A stretch of DNA of 64,000 nucleotides from Oenanthe sinensis (lineage: Eukaryota > Streptophyta > Magnoliopsida > Apiales > Apiaceae). Of the stretch, positions 1-13,305 are shown piece after piece (position 1 is the stretch's first letter; every line of letters starts with the position of its first letter). Made by a program: the position numbers and the translations under genes. The DNA is taken from NCBI GenBank assembly GCA_028671895.1, contig CM053813.1, forward strand, positions 45,540,501-45,604,500, in the 5' to 3' direction. Under the pieces are notes generated by a model, which was not told the DNA's origin, did not search any database, and saw only the letters and a list, made by a program, of their open reading frames with translations.

Positions 1-1404
1 TTAAGTAGAAAGCAGCTGTACATTATTCTTTCATCCGAATTAGGTCACTAACAGATTGGTGAAATTGCGTACATAAACTAATTTATTACTGGTCCTGCTG
101 CTAGTACTCCCTCTGCATAGAAGAGGGGAGAAAGGCATGCCATATTGTACTCTGTCATACCTATTCATAAAATAGGGATCAAAGGCATATGCCAGCGTTG
201 TACTTTGCCATCCCATCCAGGTGGATACAAGAAATGATCCAAAATAGATTAGCCCCACAGCCTCTGCTTCTATTGCATACCAAATTGTTATTAACTCGGA
301 AATATTAAACTCTCGACCTCATCTTACCGAGAAAAATATGATATCCTGTGAGATAAAGCCTCTGATTCCAAATTTCTCACACCATCTTATAGTTCAATTA
401 GGGCTATAAACAAGCTGAACTATTCGATAAGTTCGTTCGAGTTTGATTTAGTTCAAGCTGGATACATTAGTTCAATATGTTATTGAACTCAAGTTCAGAC
501 AAATAAATATATATATTTGTTATCCAACATTGTTCAATTCATTAAAAATTAATGCAGTTCAAGTTCGATAATAAAAAATTTGATTCATTGATGAATAAAT
601 GTATAAAAAAATCGTTCTAGTTCAACTATATTTAAACTCGATAAGATCGATTTGAATATATTTTCGAATTTGAGTTCTGACCAGAATATATGTTCAATAA
701 TATTTTCAAACATCAATTCAAACATTAACTAAATCTTAGCTAGGCCCAAATAAATCACCGTCTTAATTTATAACTACAACAACATGCTCTTTTTTCTGCA
801 ACACACAGAAACCAAATTTGACTTTAAACCTTATCACATATTCACATGCCTAGCTACCCTCTCTCCCTCCCTCTCCCTATGTATATGATCTTTATAGAGG
901 GGACACACACTACATATGCTATTTATGATTATGGTACACTATGATTCTTAAGGGGCTAGCCATAGCTAGTTAGGTGATAGATCAACTTTCATCTTTACGG
1001 CTGTTGCTTTGGTGGACTACTCCCCCACTTGATGATAAGTTACTATCCCCTTAGTACCATCCATTTGATGCTCACAATTTGGTGCGCCTATCTCTGTACT
1101 CTACTGCTCATATTTCTTGTTATAACTGAGCCCTACATATGCACATTTTCTGGGATCTGCAGCCAGCCTCTGCACTATCACTGTAAAGGAAGCCTCCTCT
1201 CTCTTTACCATTTATTCATCATCAATCTTTTCTTCCTCGTCAATCTTTACACATACACGTTGAAAATTAACCGATCAATGTACAAAGTGTATAGGATCAT
1301 TTCAAATTGGGATACCTGTCAGATATATATCATTTTATATTAGACACACTTGTTTAGGGTTGGGAAAGACCCACTTTGAAATGATATCCATGGATTCAGT
1401 TCTA
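1..1404. other. AT-rich intergenic DNA, no gene recognised
   Basis: No protein I recognise is encoded here. A 72-codon frame on the minus strand (40-258) is open but starts without ATG, matches no family I know, and overlaps an imperfect internal duplication around 120-230 (two versions of a block containing AAAGGCAT and TTGTACT). Roughly 400-720 is rich in variants of GTTCGA/GTTCAA, typical of a degraded transposon. No promoter or RNA gene could be supported. Confidence 0.4.
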
Positions 1405-2420
1405 TGGTTGTAATTACAGGTGGCAATTCGGTTAAACAGTTCGGTTTCGGATCTGATCGATTTTGTATATTTATATCTTGTTTGGACAGGATCTGATTTG
1501 GTTCGATCGGATCCAGTTTCGGTTTTGCATAAATTAAATCGGTTTCGATTCGGATCGGTACGATTTTGGTTTATGTCAAAATCGGATTAAAATTCGGATG
1601 AATTTCGGATAAAAAATGGATTAAATTTGGTTCAGATCTTTTTCGGATTTATTATTTAAAACTGGATTTTGTTTGGATTTGAAAGTACAATTCAATTAAT
1701 TTTAAATAAATTTGAATCATCGTTGAATTTAAATAAAGATCATTAAGCAAATTTGTCAAATAATAGTAAAAATTTGATAAAATAATACTGAATAAAGTAA
1801 TTATATAGATTAAGTAATATATTTCTCTAGTTCATCCTTTGGTTAAAATAAAAAAATCACTAAATACTCGTAATATAATAATTTTATAAAAAAAATTGAG
1901 GGTCAAATATAAATATAAATAAATTTTATATGTACATATATAATATAAAATAAATTTATATTCACTTTTCTTTATTTTCCAACAAATTCAATATAAATAT
2001 TATTCTTAATTTTTTTAATATTTTAGTTTACGAATACATGTATTATACGTATGAATTATGTATAATTGTATAATGTATTTGTGAATTTAACGAATCATAA
2101 GATTGTATGTATGAAATACATATATGGTCTATAATTTAGTTTAAGCCATATTCCGTTTGTATAATTTTTTATTAGGATTTGATTGATTCAGTTCATTATC
2201 GGATATGTTAATTCGGATTTTTTTCGGATCGGATTGAATCGGTTTTCGGATCATTATCGGATTTGATTCTTTTGAACCAATATCAGTTCGGATCGAATTG
2301 TTTCAGATTCGGTTACATTTTCGGATTATCAAATTCGGATACAAAATCAGATCTCGATTATCTACATTCTGGTTCGGTTCTTCGGATCTAGACTCATTTT
2401 GTGAGGTCTGGTTGTAATTA
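1405..2420. mobile_element. Non-autonomous DNA transposon-like element with 12-bp flanking repeats
   Basis: The 12-bp direct repeat TGGTTGTAATTA occurs at 1405-1416 and 2409-2420, bracketing about 990 bp. The interior is full of short CGGTTCGGAT-like repeats near both ends and an AT-rich core, the pattern of non-autonomous hAT-like elements. The left end begins CAGGTGGCAA; the right end is not a clear inverted copy, so the superfamily is uncertain. No coding capacity. Confidence 0.5.
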
Positions 2421-3671
2421 AACCTCAAGTGTTTAGACTTACGTGTTAGAGTAACGTTACAAATGAATCTTATATCATATTTTAATATTTCTCTCACTCG
2501 AAATCCCATTTTTAGAGCGCCATTCTTGAGGTTGAATAACCAGTTCTCCCAAAACAGAAAAAAATCTCAAATGGATCTTGTTTCATATTTTAACAAGTTA
2601 ACCTTTAAATGAAAAAAATTATATAAAAATTCTCGTTCCATTTTACAGAATTATAATAAAAAATAAAAATAAATAACGCAGAATTATAATATTATTTGAA
2701 GGTTTATAATAATATTTTAGAAATTATAAAGTGAAATATTGCACATTTTTTAGTAAAATTTTATTTTACTAAAACCGCATATATAATTTTAAGGATTAAA
2801 ATATATTGGAAATTGATAAAAGTGAAATTTAAGGATGAAATGAAACTAATACCATCTCACTTCGATTGAAAATCGGTATCAAAAAATTGACTCATACTTA
2901 CGCTACACAAGAGGAATTTTATATGCATTATAAGAAACAAAATTATTAGAAATAATATATTGTGATGCATGAGTTCAAAATTATTATACACCTATATATA
3001 ATTAGACTCAGGTCGTCACATAAAAAATTAATTAGGTAAGACTAAAATACATATATATACAAACTCATGAAAACGGTAATTAGATAAGACTAAAACACAT
3101 ATATACATATTCGATATGAAATTAAAATACACAGGAGATAGGGTTGTCCATCATTATAAATTTTATAATTTAAATTATATTTAATTAATTATTTTTATTC
3201 AAGTTTTAATTTTATAATATTTTTATAAATATGTATATATTTTAAAGTATATTATAAGTAAACAATTATTATGATTAAAAATATATAATATATTAAAATA
3301 TGATAAAAAAATATTATACAAATATTATTTTATATAATAAAATAAAACAAAAAATATATACCTAAAATATATTTTATTATAGATATGCAATGTATACTAG
3401 TACAATCATACAAGTAATTAATAATGTGGTTAATAACAAAATAATAGTTTTATTTCTAATTATATAAAAATTAAATATATTGAAATATTGAAAAAAAATT
3501 ATAATATATTAAATAAATTAATATATTATTTATAATAAATATATTAAATATTTAAAGATGTCTCGTGTATTGTACGGGATTTAAACTAGTATATTGTAAT
3601 ACATTATACAGGATAGATAATTTTTCTTTAAGGTATTGTGCAACCAGAACAAAGGAGTATTGAGAAAGCAG
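2421..3671. other. AT-rich intergenic DNA
   Basis: Long runs of A/T with no sustained reading frame, no recognisable exon and no clean repeat boundaries. Nothing further can be supported. Confidence 0.5.
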
Positions 3672-3899
3672 TACTCCCTCCGTCCCACCCAATTATTTAC
3701 GTTTCGGTGAGAAAGTCCGGCACGTATTTTAAGGTGCATATAAAATATAGTTCCATAACTTATTTTTTAAAAAAATCTGAAATTTTTATTCAGAAAAAAA
3801 AATTAAAAAAAAATTATGAAACTATATTTTATATGTATTTTAAAATGCGTGCCGGACCTTCTCTCCGAAACTTAAACAATCGGTGAGACGGTGGGAGTC
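3672..3899. mobile_element. Stowaway-like MITE
   Basis: Starts TA-CTCCCTCCGTCCCACCCAATT and ends with a degraded inverted copy (AACAATCGGTGAGACGGTGGGAG). The arms are long inverted repeats: GTCCGGCACG...AAGGTGCATATAAAATATAG on the left matches CTATATTTTATATGTATTTTAAAATGCGTGCCGGAC on the right around an A/T centre. CTCCCTCCGTCCC termini and a TA target are hallmarks of Stowaway (Tc1/mariner) MITEs. The better-preserved relative in this window is at 31787-32000. Confidence 0.8.
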
Positions 3900-4637
3900 C
3901 TTGGCAACTACAGCATATAAAGGAACATTTAGGTTGGACGCATATGATGTAAGGCCTACTAAATATACAAAAAAGTGTAGAAACTATTTAAGGGAATTTT
4001 GACATGAGCCTATGTGGCTTTTGCCTACACCGGCCCATGTCATGTATTACAATTTACAATGTTACATATGTACAGATTTTTTTATTTTTGTGTGTGATTA
4101 CGCATGAATTGTTAATTTATTGTGATTTGTGTGCAAACTAAAGTTTTTGTTAAATACATTGAATTTTAATAGTATGCTTTTTGAATGACATAATGAGCTT
4201 AGGAAATTGTTAGTCGGAATTTAATTATTTTTCTGGTGAAAAATCTGAATATTAATTAAATTAAATATATATATAACTAGAAACTAGCATAATTATCAAA
4301 ATCGAAACAATCACATATATATCAATATATTTATTTTATCGTCGAAAATTTATTATGGACTAATATGCCAAAGTGAAAGTAGATGGTAAATTATGCTAAA
4401 TGCAGGATTTTCACAAGAGCTTATTTACTAAAAGTTTTGGAGCAATTGCAAACATAAGGTGGATTGTAAGGTGAAATAAAGGTATTGATTATTATCAATA
4501 TATGCATCTGAGCCTTACAACAATACCGTCAGATATATTATAGCTAGCTAGTCATCGTTGGGATACAGTACCTGAGGTGACTAAATATTAATATACATGC
4601 ATTCATATATTACAGAGATTATACATGAATGGGTGCA
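3900..4637. other. Intergenic region downstream of the HIPP gene
   Basis: AT-rich DNA between the Stowaway element and the HIPP stop codon, which reads on the minus strand. It should hold the HIPP 3'UTR and polyadenylation signals, but I cannot pick a specific site with confidence. No other gene seen. Confidence 0.4.
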
Positions 4638-7600
4638 TTACATGACAGAACAAGTTGCATTGACATTGTCATCATTGAACATGTTGCTGACTCTATCATC
4701 GCCTCGCTGGGTGACTGGAATGTAACCATGCTTATCACCATGGACGTCATTGTAGCCATGCCTCCAGTAATTATAGCTCTCTTTGTATTCATTAGTCATG
4801 TCTTTGAAGTAGTTATGAGTGGTTGTGAAGTACAATGGTGGATTTGTAGGCCAAAATTCAGCCCTCTTCCCTGCCCTCCTCACTGCCTTGAGCACCTTGT
4901 TTCGATCAACGTATCCAACTACTGTTACCTTCTCCATCTCCAGTTCAACATGCACAGAATCCACTCCTGCGTTTGTCACATTGATTAATTATAAACTTAA
5001 AGTAATTGAAAAATCGACTCGTAAAGATAGAGAGCACTGGCTTGATCAGTATTTGCATGTAATGCTGTGCATAATCAGTATCATGAAAGACAAATATAGA
5101 AAACCCTTGTTTTTGTAAAAGGTGAACTTTTGGATGTGACATACAACTATGCAAGTCTCATTATGGGTCCCTAAGCACATACAGTACAGTGCAATTGTGC
5201 AAAGGCATATATACACGTTCCTTTTTCACTATCAATGCCACAGGGCTTTTACTCCAGCAGTATCGCCCTCTTGTAAAGGATGGTCCAGGTTTCAAAGATT
5301 ATCGAAAGAAATAGCATATGCTGGTGTTTCGAATTTTATATTTGAAATCAGGAGTGAACACCTGAGAAGTAGTACATATTTTGTTTTTTCAAATCATATT
5401 TGAAATCAGGAGTGAACACCTGAGGAGTACTAATACGAATGTTTAGCTCTTCTACTGACACCTTGCGGGTTTGGAAAACACCCCAATAAATATGTCGAAA
5501 AACTAATTAATGAGAAATTTTCATACAAGTGAATTTGTATTTATATATCGTGACTACTAGATAATGCTCTACAAGTGATTTAGACTGCTGTTTCATTACA
5601 TTCTCAAGTATCTGCTGATTAATAATTCTATAAAATATACTGGTAAGAATCGTATTCTCGGTGCACCGTGGAATAAATAAGTAATAAGAAACGGTATATG
5701 TACCTTTAAGCTTGTAGATTGCATTTGAAACAACTCTCTCGCATCCGGTGCAGCACATCCTCACTTTAAGCTCTACAGTCTGTAAAGTGATTCAAATATG
5801 TAAAAGATGCACACGGTTGTCCGATTTGCAAATAGAAAAACACGGCTTTCCTTTATTAAAAACTTATACTCTTAGCCCTCGTGTAAACATCATTTTTGAG
5901 ATATATTCGATAATATGCGTCAATGGCTTCCCATTAAACTAGAACCATCTGTAAAATAAAGTGCGAAGATCGTTTCTGGTAACTTTGAGTTATGGCCTTA
6001 TCACAGGTTAACTTACCAGCTGAGCTGCCCATGAAATATATTAAGATTGTGTTTGAAAATAAGAAATTGATTAATTTTTCATTGCAAATTCTAAATTTAT
6101 GTTTATATTTGAAAGTCTTAGAATTAAATCAAATCCAAATCCGATTAGTTATTCACCATGTCTTAATTTGTACCAAATTCAGAATTTCGAATTTTCAAAT
6201 AAGCCATAATGGTAATCGCCTTGTTTGTGTATGCTCTCATCCATTAGGTTGTTTACTAATATATATGCATAAGATGCAGTTTCTATGTATTAGGACTGTG
6301 CTTCGAATAAAAAAAGTATCGAAACATGAATATTCAACAGAAGTTGTCCTGACCGGGTAACTGGTATTGAAAAAAATCTATGATTATTAAATTTTACAAA
6401 ATTTAAAATATTGGCCTAGAAAAGTATATATATAAAAATATATATCCTACACTTTCTTCATCTAACCTATGTGTCCATGGGCCCACATTAAAAGTTTAGT
6501 TGTCAAATTTTTATTAGTTTTCTATACATTAATAATGATGAACCCCTATGTATGCACAAAAATCACACCAATTAAAATGAATCAAACTCATAAAAGTTAG
6601 TGCTTAATTTCATTAATAACGATGGACCCTTGTATGAAAAAAATCACACAAATTAAAATGAGTCAAACTCATAAATTTAATGTGTGCTCATGAAACACCT
6701 TATTGATAAGTACAGTAATATACTATTGATCAGATCAGCAGACAAGTAGCGAAAGAACCACCAGTCAAGCTAGCAGACAAAAGAAGGTGCAACATGTCGG
6801 CAGACAAATGAAATTTTAGCACATAAATGAGTTGGGACCTTCTAGAATCAGTTTGTTATAGCAGGCAGTTGGTTAGAACAGTGTTGTGCAAGGTTCATCA
6901 AGCTATGTGCATATATATATAAGCTTTCTAAATTAAACGTTTCTGACTTCCTGTACTTAAAGCATTTCGCATGAAGAATATTCATCTGGTACTCTGTACA
7001 CAAACTGTCTGTTATCAGATAAAGTCTATCCTTCTAACACTTCAAAATTTCAGGTGTTGGCCTCTTTTAGCACGAAAGGAAATTGATCCGAATTGCTCAA
7101 TATGGAAGATTGGCTCATTCAGGGACATGGATCATGCAGATAATGAATTTTAATTTTTAGGGTTATTACAGATAAAAAAGAAACTATGTACTTGTGCTTT
7201 AGAAATCTAAAGCATGTATAAGCTGTAATACACGTCTAATGTAAAAAATGGCCTTTTCTGTTAAAAAAAATGCAATAATATATATGTGTTTTACACCCCT
7301 AATATATTTCAAAATACGTTTGGTATCTGCTTAAAAAGACCAACTTTTTAAGATGTTATGTTTCGGCCATTTACACTATGCAATTCGGTCACTTTCGAAT
7401 AGTTGATAAACTTAACCGTAATTTTTCAAAAAAATGGCCCTCATCTGTTCCGGCTATCTGTCTAACTACTTTGTCATGGCACATATAATTAAACACGTAG
7501 ACGAGAACACAAGCTAGCTACTTGAACAGATATATATATATATATACCAGGCCAGCTATATGCGTGCATGGGATCCTATCATGTATCATAATCAGAAATA

Positions 7601-7648
7601 TATTTATAAGAGTGAAACCTGCAACGAAAGTGGGCGAGGCTTAGGCAT
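4638..7648 (-). CDS. Heavy-metal-associated isoprenylated plant protein (HIPP)
   Basis: Predicted 144-residue metallochaperone-like protein in three exons on the minus strand: 7619-7648 (ATG CCT AAG...), 5704-5779 and 4638-4966. Introns are 1839 and 737 bp, all GT-AG and in phase. An HMA domain spans residues ~11-80; MCCTGC (residues 18-23) carries the CxxC metal-binding pair C20/C23. Then come the family blocks GYVDRNKVLKAVRRAGKRAEFWP, FKDMTNEYKESYNYWRHGYN and RGDDRVSNMFNDDNVNA. The protein ends CSVM, a CaaX box predicted to be farnesylated. These blocks are those of the HIPP30-like clade. Members of the family bind Zn, Cd or Cu and interact with other proteins at membranes; the substrate here is unknown. 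Exon 1 is the least certain: it was chosen for its CAG/GT donor, correct phase and the family-like RPLSLQ-TVELKV junction. Confidence 0.85.
5338..5430. repeat. Two-copy 34-bp repeat in HIPP intron 2
   Basis: The block ATATTTGAAATCAGGAGTGA...ACACCTGA-R-GAGTA occurs at 5338-5371 and 5397-5430 with one mismatch, separated by 25 bp. Each copy contains an imperfect palindrome CAGGaGTGAACaCCTG. It lies entirely within intron 2 of the HIPP gene. No function is implied. Confidence 0.8.
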
Positions 7649-10600
7649 GTTGATGTTGATGACTCCTCTATTGTTCTCTTGTAGATAGCAATAAGATGGC
7701 GGAAATGTAGTAAGAGCCTTGTCAGGTGGTGCTCAATTTAAAGGAGTGAGCTGAGGGGGAAAGATAAGGACGAGCCCATCTGTTAAAGATATTCCTCAGA
7801 CCAAGTTTAAGGCATCTCAGATAATTTCAATCTCTACCTTTGGAGTGATATCTACAATATTCCAAACATTGTAAAGCATATATACTTGTTTAGTTTCTTG
7901 TGTGTTAGTGCATAAACAGCAACGTGGATCATCATCATCATATATTATCAAACAACTGTATATTATGCAATTATTAGATATTTACCTAACAAATAAAACA
8001 GGAATCTTAGAGACGAAGAATAGCATCGAAATCCTGACATATAACTAGGGGCTAATGTGCTCTATTTATATCATGTTAGCCATTAACCTCTCTACTGAAA
8101 ACCACATGGGGAATATCACGCATCATATGGGAAAAGGATAGGCTAATTAAGTATACATATATATATATACAAGAATGGGTTAAATTTTGATGCAAGAGGA
8201 AAAGATTGCATATTATTCGAGATATTCTTTCCCCACTCTTTAGAAATCATAAAATATAATCCTATGGGAAAGTATCATCTTAATTTTGGCATCATGTTAA
8301 CATTGTCGACTGGCATATACAACCAGTTTCTCATCCTTCTGGACTAGTAATTGTAACTTTTCTGAAAACATGAAAATCGTGCATGTGTGCAGCCTGCAGG
8401 GAGGGGCCAGTTACTGAACAACGATGTACCTCGCTAATCATTTACAATTTGTGCAATTTGTGAACTCCAGGACAATTTAAAAAACTATCACTGCAATTTG
8501 GCCCACCTCGAGAAAAAACTCTTTCGATATGATGTGTCAATGAATTTTTTGCATTGAGGAAGCATATTAAAAGCTGGTGTCGATGTTGACTGGAACTTTA
8601 ATTATCAGAGGGTTCCTGGAGTCGGGTGTCAATCTTGTCCAAGTGGTTGTCAACCTGGTCAAAGTGGAGGCTGGCAGAACTTGATTTTCGTAGGACAATC
8701 AAGAGCATTCCCGGACTTTTCTTGCTATGTGACTGACAACATAACGATTACACTTTACAAATAGTGGGCAAATTCTATGTTGATTTGCTCATGTCTCTCA
8801 AAAGGTGAAGCACTATTAAATTTTACCAATGTCTTGACTCTAAGCTCTGCCAAATCATATTGTGCAGATTTGAAGGTTTAATCTGAAGTTTCTTTTAGTC
8901 GATCATAGTTCTTGAAGTGGAAACAGATATGTTTTTCCTGGGATAGCAGAACCCACAAATCCAATTTTCTCAACAGTAAGGAATTTGACGATTAGTTTGG
9001 ATAAAGATTCTGCAGAAAGAAAACGAAGGATTACACAGCATACTCTAAAGCAGAAGAGTATCAGAATTATGTTCCAATCACTGGGCTGGTGCATAACACC
9101 AAGGCTAATAACAGGATAGCGCACCAGCCACCCAGACCTTTCCCTTTGACAAATCCATGTTGCATATATAATATAATTCCTCCAAAACTATGGCTTTGTA
9201 GGTGATTTCAAAGGTATAAGATCCACATCTTAAGGTTTTGGAAGAGTATGTCACTTGATGTTCAAGTTTAAAATCGAAATGGTTAGTATTTGGAAATACA
9301 GCCAAAAGCCTAACTGCTGAACAAGCTTGTAAAATTTTAATAATAATTTACATAAATACTTTAAGATTAGACCAAAAACTCTCAGCCTACCGGCTTAGTA
9401 GCAAAACATGGCCTAAATCTCTATGCAAACATGTTCAAGCCCCCCAATAAATATATAACCGAAAATCTTGTTGCACGGTTGTACAGGGGATGTGCAATGC
9501 TTACAACATGAACATTTATGATACTTTTCATCTCTGAGACATCCTTGCTCGTTCATTTTGATTCTACAGAATAAGAATCTTAGATATATGGGGATGGCCC
9601 CGCTCAAAATTTTAACCCACAGACATATAATTTTAGGATAAAGAGTCCTAGGACTCCAAGAAAATAACGAGACTCTTGGAACAGGCTCCAAAAGGGAAAC
9701 AATATCACACCAAGGACTGGGTAACTAAATTTTTCCACCTAAGACAATTTCAAGACTAACCTGAGGAGGCCATTTAACCTATCTAAATTATCTTTCTGAC
9801 ACAATCTATCTATAAACAAGAGTTCTGGTATACATTTACCAGATAAAGCAGTCAGACAACATACAGCAAGCTTTGATAAACTATCAAGACGCACCACAAC
9901 AGCTTTGTAGATTACCACTCTAAATTAAATTAATTGCACTGTTGCTACAATGCAACGCACTATCATCACATAGCATACCACATAATCCACCAAGGGAAAC
10001 TGGAATAAGCACAGATTCTAATCCCGAGGGCCAGGACATCTCTAACTAGATTATAACAGCATCCAGCAAGTAGCCTATACAGTATAAACTTAAAGGCAGA
10101 TAAGAGAGAAAACCTAACCTGCCCCTGCCATGCAGTCATCCACCATGAAGGGCCATAATTTGGAATAGCACTCTAACTGCTATATTGTCCGATCAAACTT
10201 TTTTGGCCTCCTCACATATACTCAAGGACTGTTTGTTGATGAAAATTTTTTGGAGTTTAAAACTGTTCTAGTTTATTGTTTACAGAAACATTGAATTGGA
10301 GTATCTTGACCAGTATCTTATCCTTTTCCCATTGAGCGTGAAGCCTGTAGCAAAACCCCTTTCAACCAAACCATGAAGATGTTTTGGTGGACATTAAATC
10401 TGTTCGGACAGCAAGGGTGCCCAACATTTGGTCTTTCAAAATCAATTGGTCTCAGGTTATTTCTCATGAAAGAACCTTGCTGTTATTCTGGGTTTTGCCA
10501 AGATTCCTCCAGGAAACAATTAAGTTCAAATTTACAAACTAAACAACATCAAGTAGCAAGTTTCATCCTTGGCCTTGCCTCTTCATCATGCCCTTCCTTT

Positions 10601-11778
10601 TTAGTGCACAGTATAACGTAGTCTGTACAAGTATTGCAAAATACAAAAAGAAAAGTCATACGGGCACAAACACAAGGCACAATCTTTCACTTTGGTCTTC
10701 CTCCTTTACATAATGTTCAAAGTGAAGCTGAACACAGCATGCCAACAAGAGAAGTTCAAGCAGAAGGAATCATAATACTCTAATAAAATAGTATATGATA
10801 CCTTGAGGAAAAAGGCCTGGCCGACCGAAAAGGTATGTCGGCCCTAGGAATAGCCACCGAAACTTATCCCTATATTGCATCAGAAGTAGTCATAAAAGCA
10901 ATGCTTGGCTTAATCAAATCTCATGATGATCTTCTCTTCATCGCCTCTAAGATGTAGTGCACTGTACTCATGGTGATCTTGTACTCCCTGTAAACATTTG
11001 TTCGTGTACTTTTAGCATATGTAGTTGGTTTTCTAAAATGAGTTAGGGCACTACATCATTGTCCATGCTTATACTTCTTTCTTTAAGTTCCACACATAAA
11101 AGATGGTAAAAGTTAGATAGTAACAGAATCTATAAGCAAGGAGGCACTTTGCTACGCACTTACCTGGACTGGTTTAGTAGGTGGCCTTCAAAAGCTTATC
11201 CCAGCATAACAACATTGTCATCGAGAAGCTCTTAGAATTAATTAGGCTAGAGTTCGAGCTCATGTATTTTTTCAATGTTGGCATCAGTTAAGATAATATG
11301 ATTACAAAGCAAATTATACCTAAATTTCTAAAGCATAATTGCTATCCTCAATGGTACAACTCGCTCCAAATTCCTAATGCATGATTTCAAACCTTACTGG
11401 TACATCTCTAGCTGGTATTACTAGTTAGACAAATTAAAGCATAGAGATGACACAGCCAAGAAATCTTCAAAGTTGTGGCCTATATAACAGGGAACCCAAA
11501 TATAGATCAAAAATACACAAAACCCCTATATTTAGTGGAAATATTTAAAAAGGTTAAATGTTTCAAATTCAGAAGGAAAAAAATGTATTTTTTTCTATTC
11601 CTGGTCTTAGAAGTGTTTGTATTTCGTTAATAATTACATAGAAGGAAATTTAATCCTAGCACATTTCTCACAAGCTTAGCCAACACATTACAATTTTCTC
11701 TGTTTAGTCAAAAAGAGATGTTGGACTGTATCAGCAATCTATAGCAATTGAGAAACATTACTCCATCCATTCCCCAAA
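7649..11778. other. Long interval without a recognisable gene
   Basis: Over 4 kb, less AT-rich than the flanks, between the HIPP start and the palindrome at 11779. I read both strands and found no family I recognise. Short open stretches occur (8903-9124 -, 9105-9305 -, 9413-9691 -, 10373-10621 +), none with a convincing start, splice structure or domain. The part just above 7648 should contain the HIPP promoter. The rest could be degraded transposon, non-coding transcript, or exons of a gene I cannot recognise. Confidence 0.4.
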
Positions 11779-11820
11779 GTTGCAGTCAGGACTGAAGAGC
11801 TCTTCAGTCCTGACTGCAAC
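11779..11820. repeat. Perfect 42-bp palindrome without spacer
   Basis: Bases 11779-11799 are followed immediately by their exact reverse complement at 11800-11820; the centre is GAAGAG/CTCTTC. The 21-bp arms have no mismatch and are about half G+C, unlike the surrounding AT-rich DNA. Such a sequence can extrude a cruciform or be transcribed as a tight hairpin. It is not part of a longer inverted repeat that I can see. Confidence 0.95.
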
Positions 11821-12813
11821 AAGACAGCCTATAGAGATCTATGACAATATTAGCTCTGGATGTCTTGTGAATTTCTTGACGTCCTCGTGTTAGTGACATG
11901 TAAATATGTAATACACATGTAGCGGACAATCTTCAACAAACAATTTTAATACTTGGTTCAATTAGATATGCGCAAAAGAGTTCTAATTGAAACCTAGAAC
12001 TCCCGAATTAATCTGGGAAACAAACACATTACTAAAGATTATACATGCTATATTTCATCTTAACTTCACATGACATAAAAGAATCAATTCGGTGATTAAG
12101 AAAAACTTATCAATACCTGGATACAGTAGTCAGAGATATGAATGCAGTAAAGAAATTATAAACTTTATCAAAAAAACACCATACCTATAAACACATAGCT
12201 CTGAATACTAACATCACACTTGAATTCCTGTGTTAATTAATTCACAAACAAGATGTTGAAACAGAAGTGGAGACTCCTTCATTGGTTGCCAGTTGTTTCC
12301 TGCCTGTTCATATAATGATCTCCGACCTATTTGCTTTGTGTAACCCATTGACTTGGGTGCAATATGCACCAGGAGCCTACACTGGGAAAGATAATGCAAT
12401 TCCTCCACTTTCTGGCCAATGTAGCAACATCCATAGTTCTGATTCCAAAGAATTTGGCGATCTGCAGTGTGGCATTAGCAGCTTTACAAGTTTCAACAAT
12501 TCTACAACAGTTGTATGTAAAAATTACTATCCAAATCATACACACACAAACCTTGATACATATAATAACCTGAATGAATGAGTCTCACATATACAATTCC
12601 GAAATGCTTCTTTAGTCTCAATCACATATAGACTCAATAGATAAGTTCAATTCTATCCGAATAACAAAACATATCATTTTCATTAAAACATTTCATTACA
12701 TAACCATCACTATAACCGATCCACAACACATAAACCCTAAACATATTAAACTATATAATAAAACCATCACAGCAATATCGAACCACAAACTCGACTAATA
12801 ATTCAACTCAAAC
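11821..12813. other. Intergenic DNA between palindrome and histone H3
   Basis: Overlapping open frames exist on both strands around 12214-12580, but none matches a family I know and they exclude each other. On the minus strand a stretch beginning near 12500 follows a pyrimidine-rich TTGTAG, so an unidentified exon is possible. The 12581-12813 part should contain the 3'UTR of the H3 gene. Confidence 0.35.
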
Positions 12814-13224
12814 TCAAGCCCTCTCGCCACGAATCCTCCTGGCAAGCTGAATGTCCTTAGGCATAATAGTGACACGCTTAGCGTGAATAGCACACAAATT
12901 AGTATCTTCAAACAGTCCAACTAGATACGCCTCTGCAGCTTCCTGGAGTGCTGCTACAGCTGAGCTCTGGAACCGAAGATCTGTCTTGAAGTCCTGTGCT
13001 ATTTCTCGAACCAGTCGCTGAAACGGAAGCTTTCGGATCAGAAGCTCCGTTGATTTCTGGTATTTTCGGATTTCACGGAGAGCGACGGTGCCGGGGCGGA
13101 AACGGTGAGGCTTCTTCACGCCGCCGGTAGCCGGCGCTGACTTCCGAGCAGCTTTTGTGGCCAATTGCTTTCGCGGTGCCTTTCCTCCGGTGGATTTGCG
13201 AGCTGTTTGCTTTGTTCGTGCCAT
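12814..13224 (-). CDS. Histone H3.1-type (replication-dependent H3)
   Basis: Intronless gene for a complete 136-residue histone H3 (135 after Met removal), the core nucleosome protein. The tail with K4, K9, K14, K18, K23, K27 and K36 is intact. Counting without Met, the variant-defining positions are A31, F41, S87 and A90, which in plants mark the canonical H3.1 loaded during S phase, not H3.3 (T31, Y41, H87, L90). The lack of introns fits this class. A TATA box and a histone octamer lie upstream (13306-13313 and 13401-13408). The product is a standard H3 with no residue that looks odd. Confidence 0.98.
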
Positions 13225-13305
13225 TGGTGTGTGCAGATATAGATACAGAGCTTTGTGTGTATATATATGAAAGAGAATGTATGAATGTTGTGTAGTTTGG
13301 GAGTG

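Noticed and set aside
40..258. Minus-strand frame at the left edge
   Set aside because: No ATG start, no family match, and it overlaps an imperfect local duplication.
6005..6032. Alternative HIPP first exon (ATG GGC AGC TCA GCT G with GTAAGT donor)
   Set aside because: It has a strong donor but fits only with a shifted acceptor inside exon 2, and loses the conserved TVELKV start; the exon at 7619-7648 fits phase and family better.
12267..12581. 104-codon plus-strand frame next to histone H3
   Set aside because: Competing frames exist on the other strand, with no recognisable domain or codon pattern.
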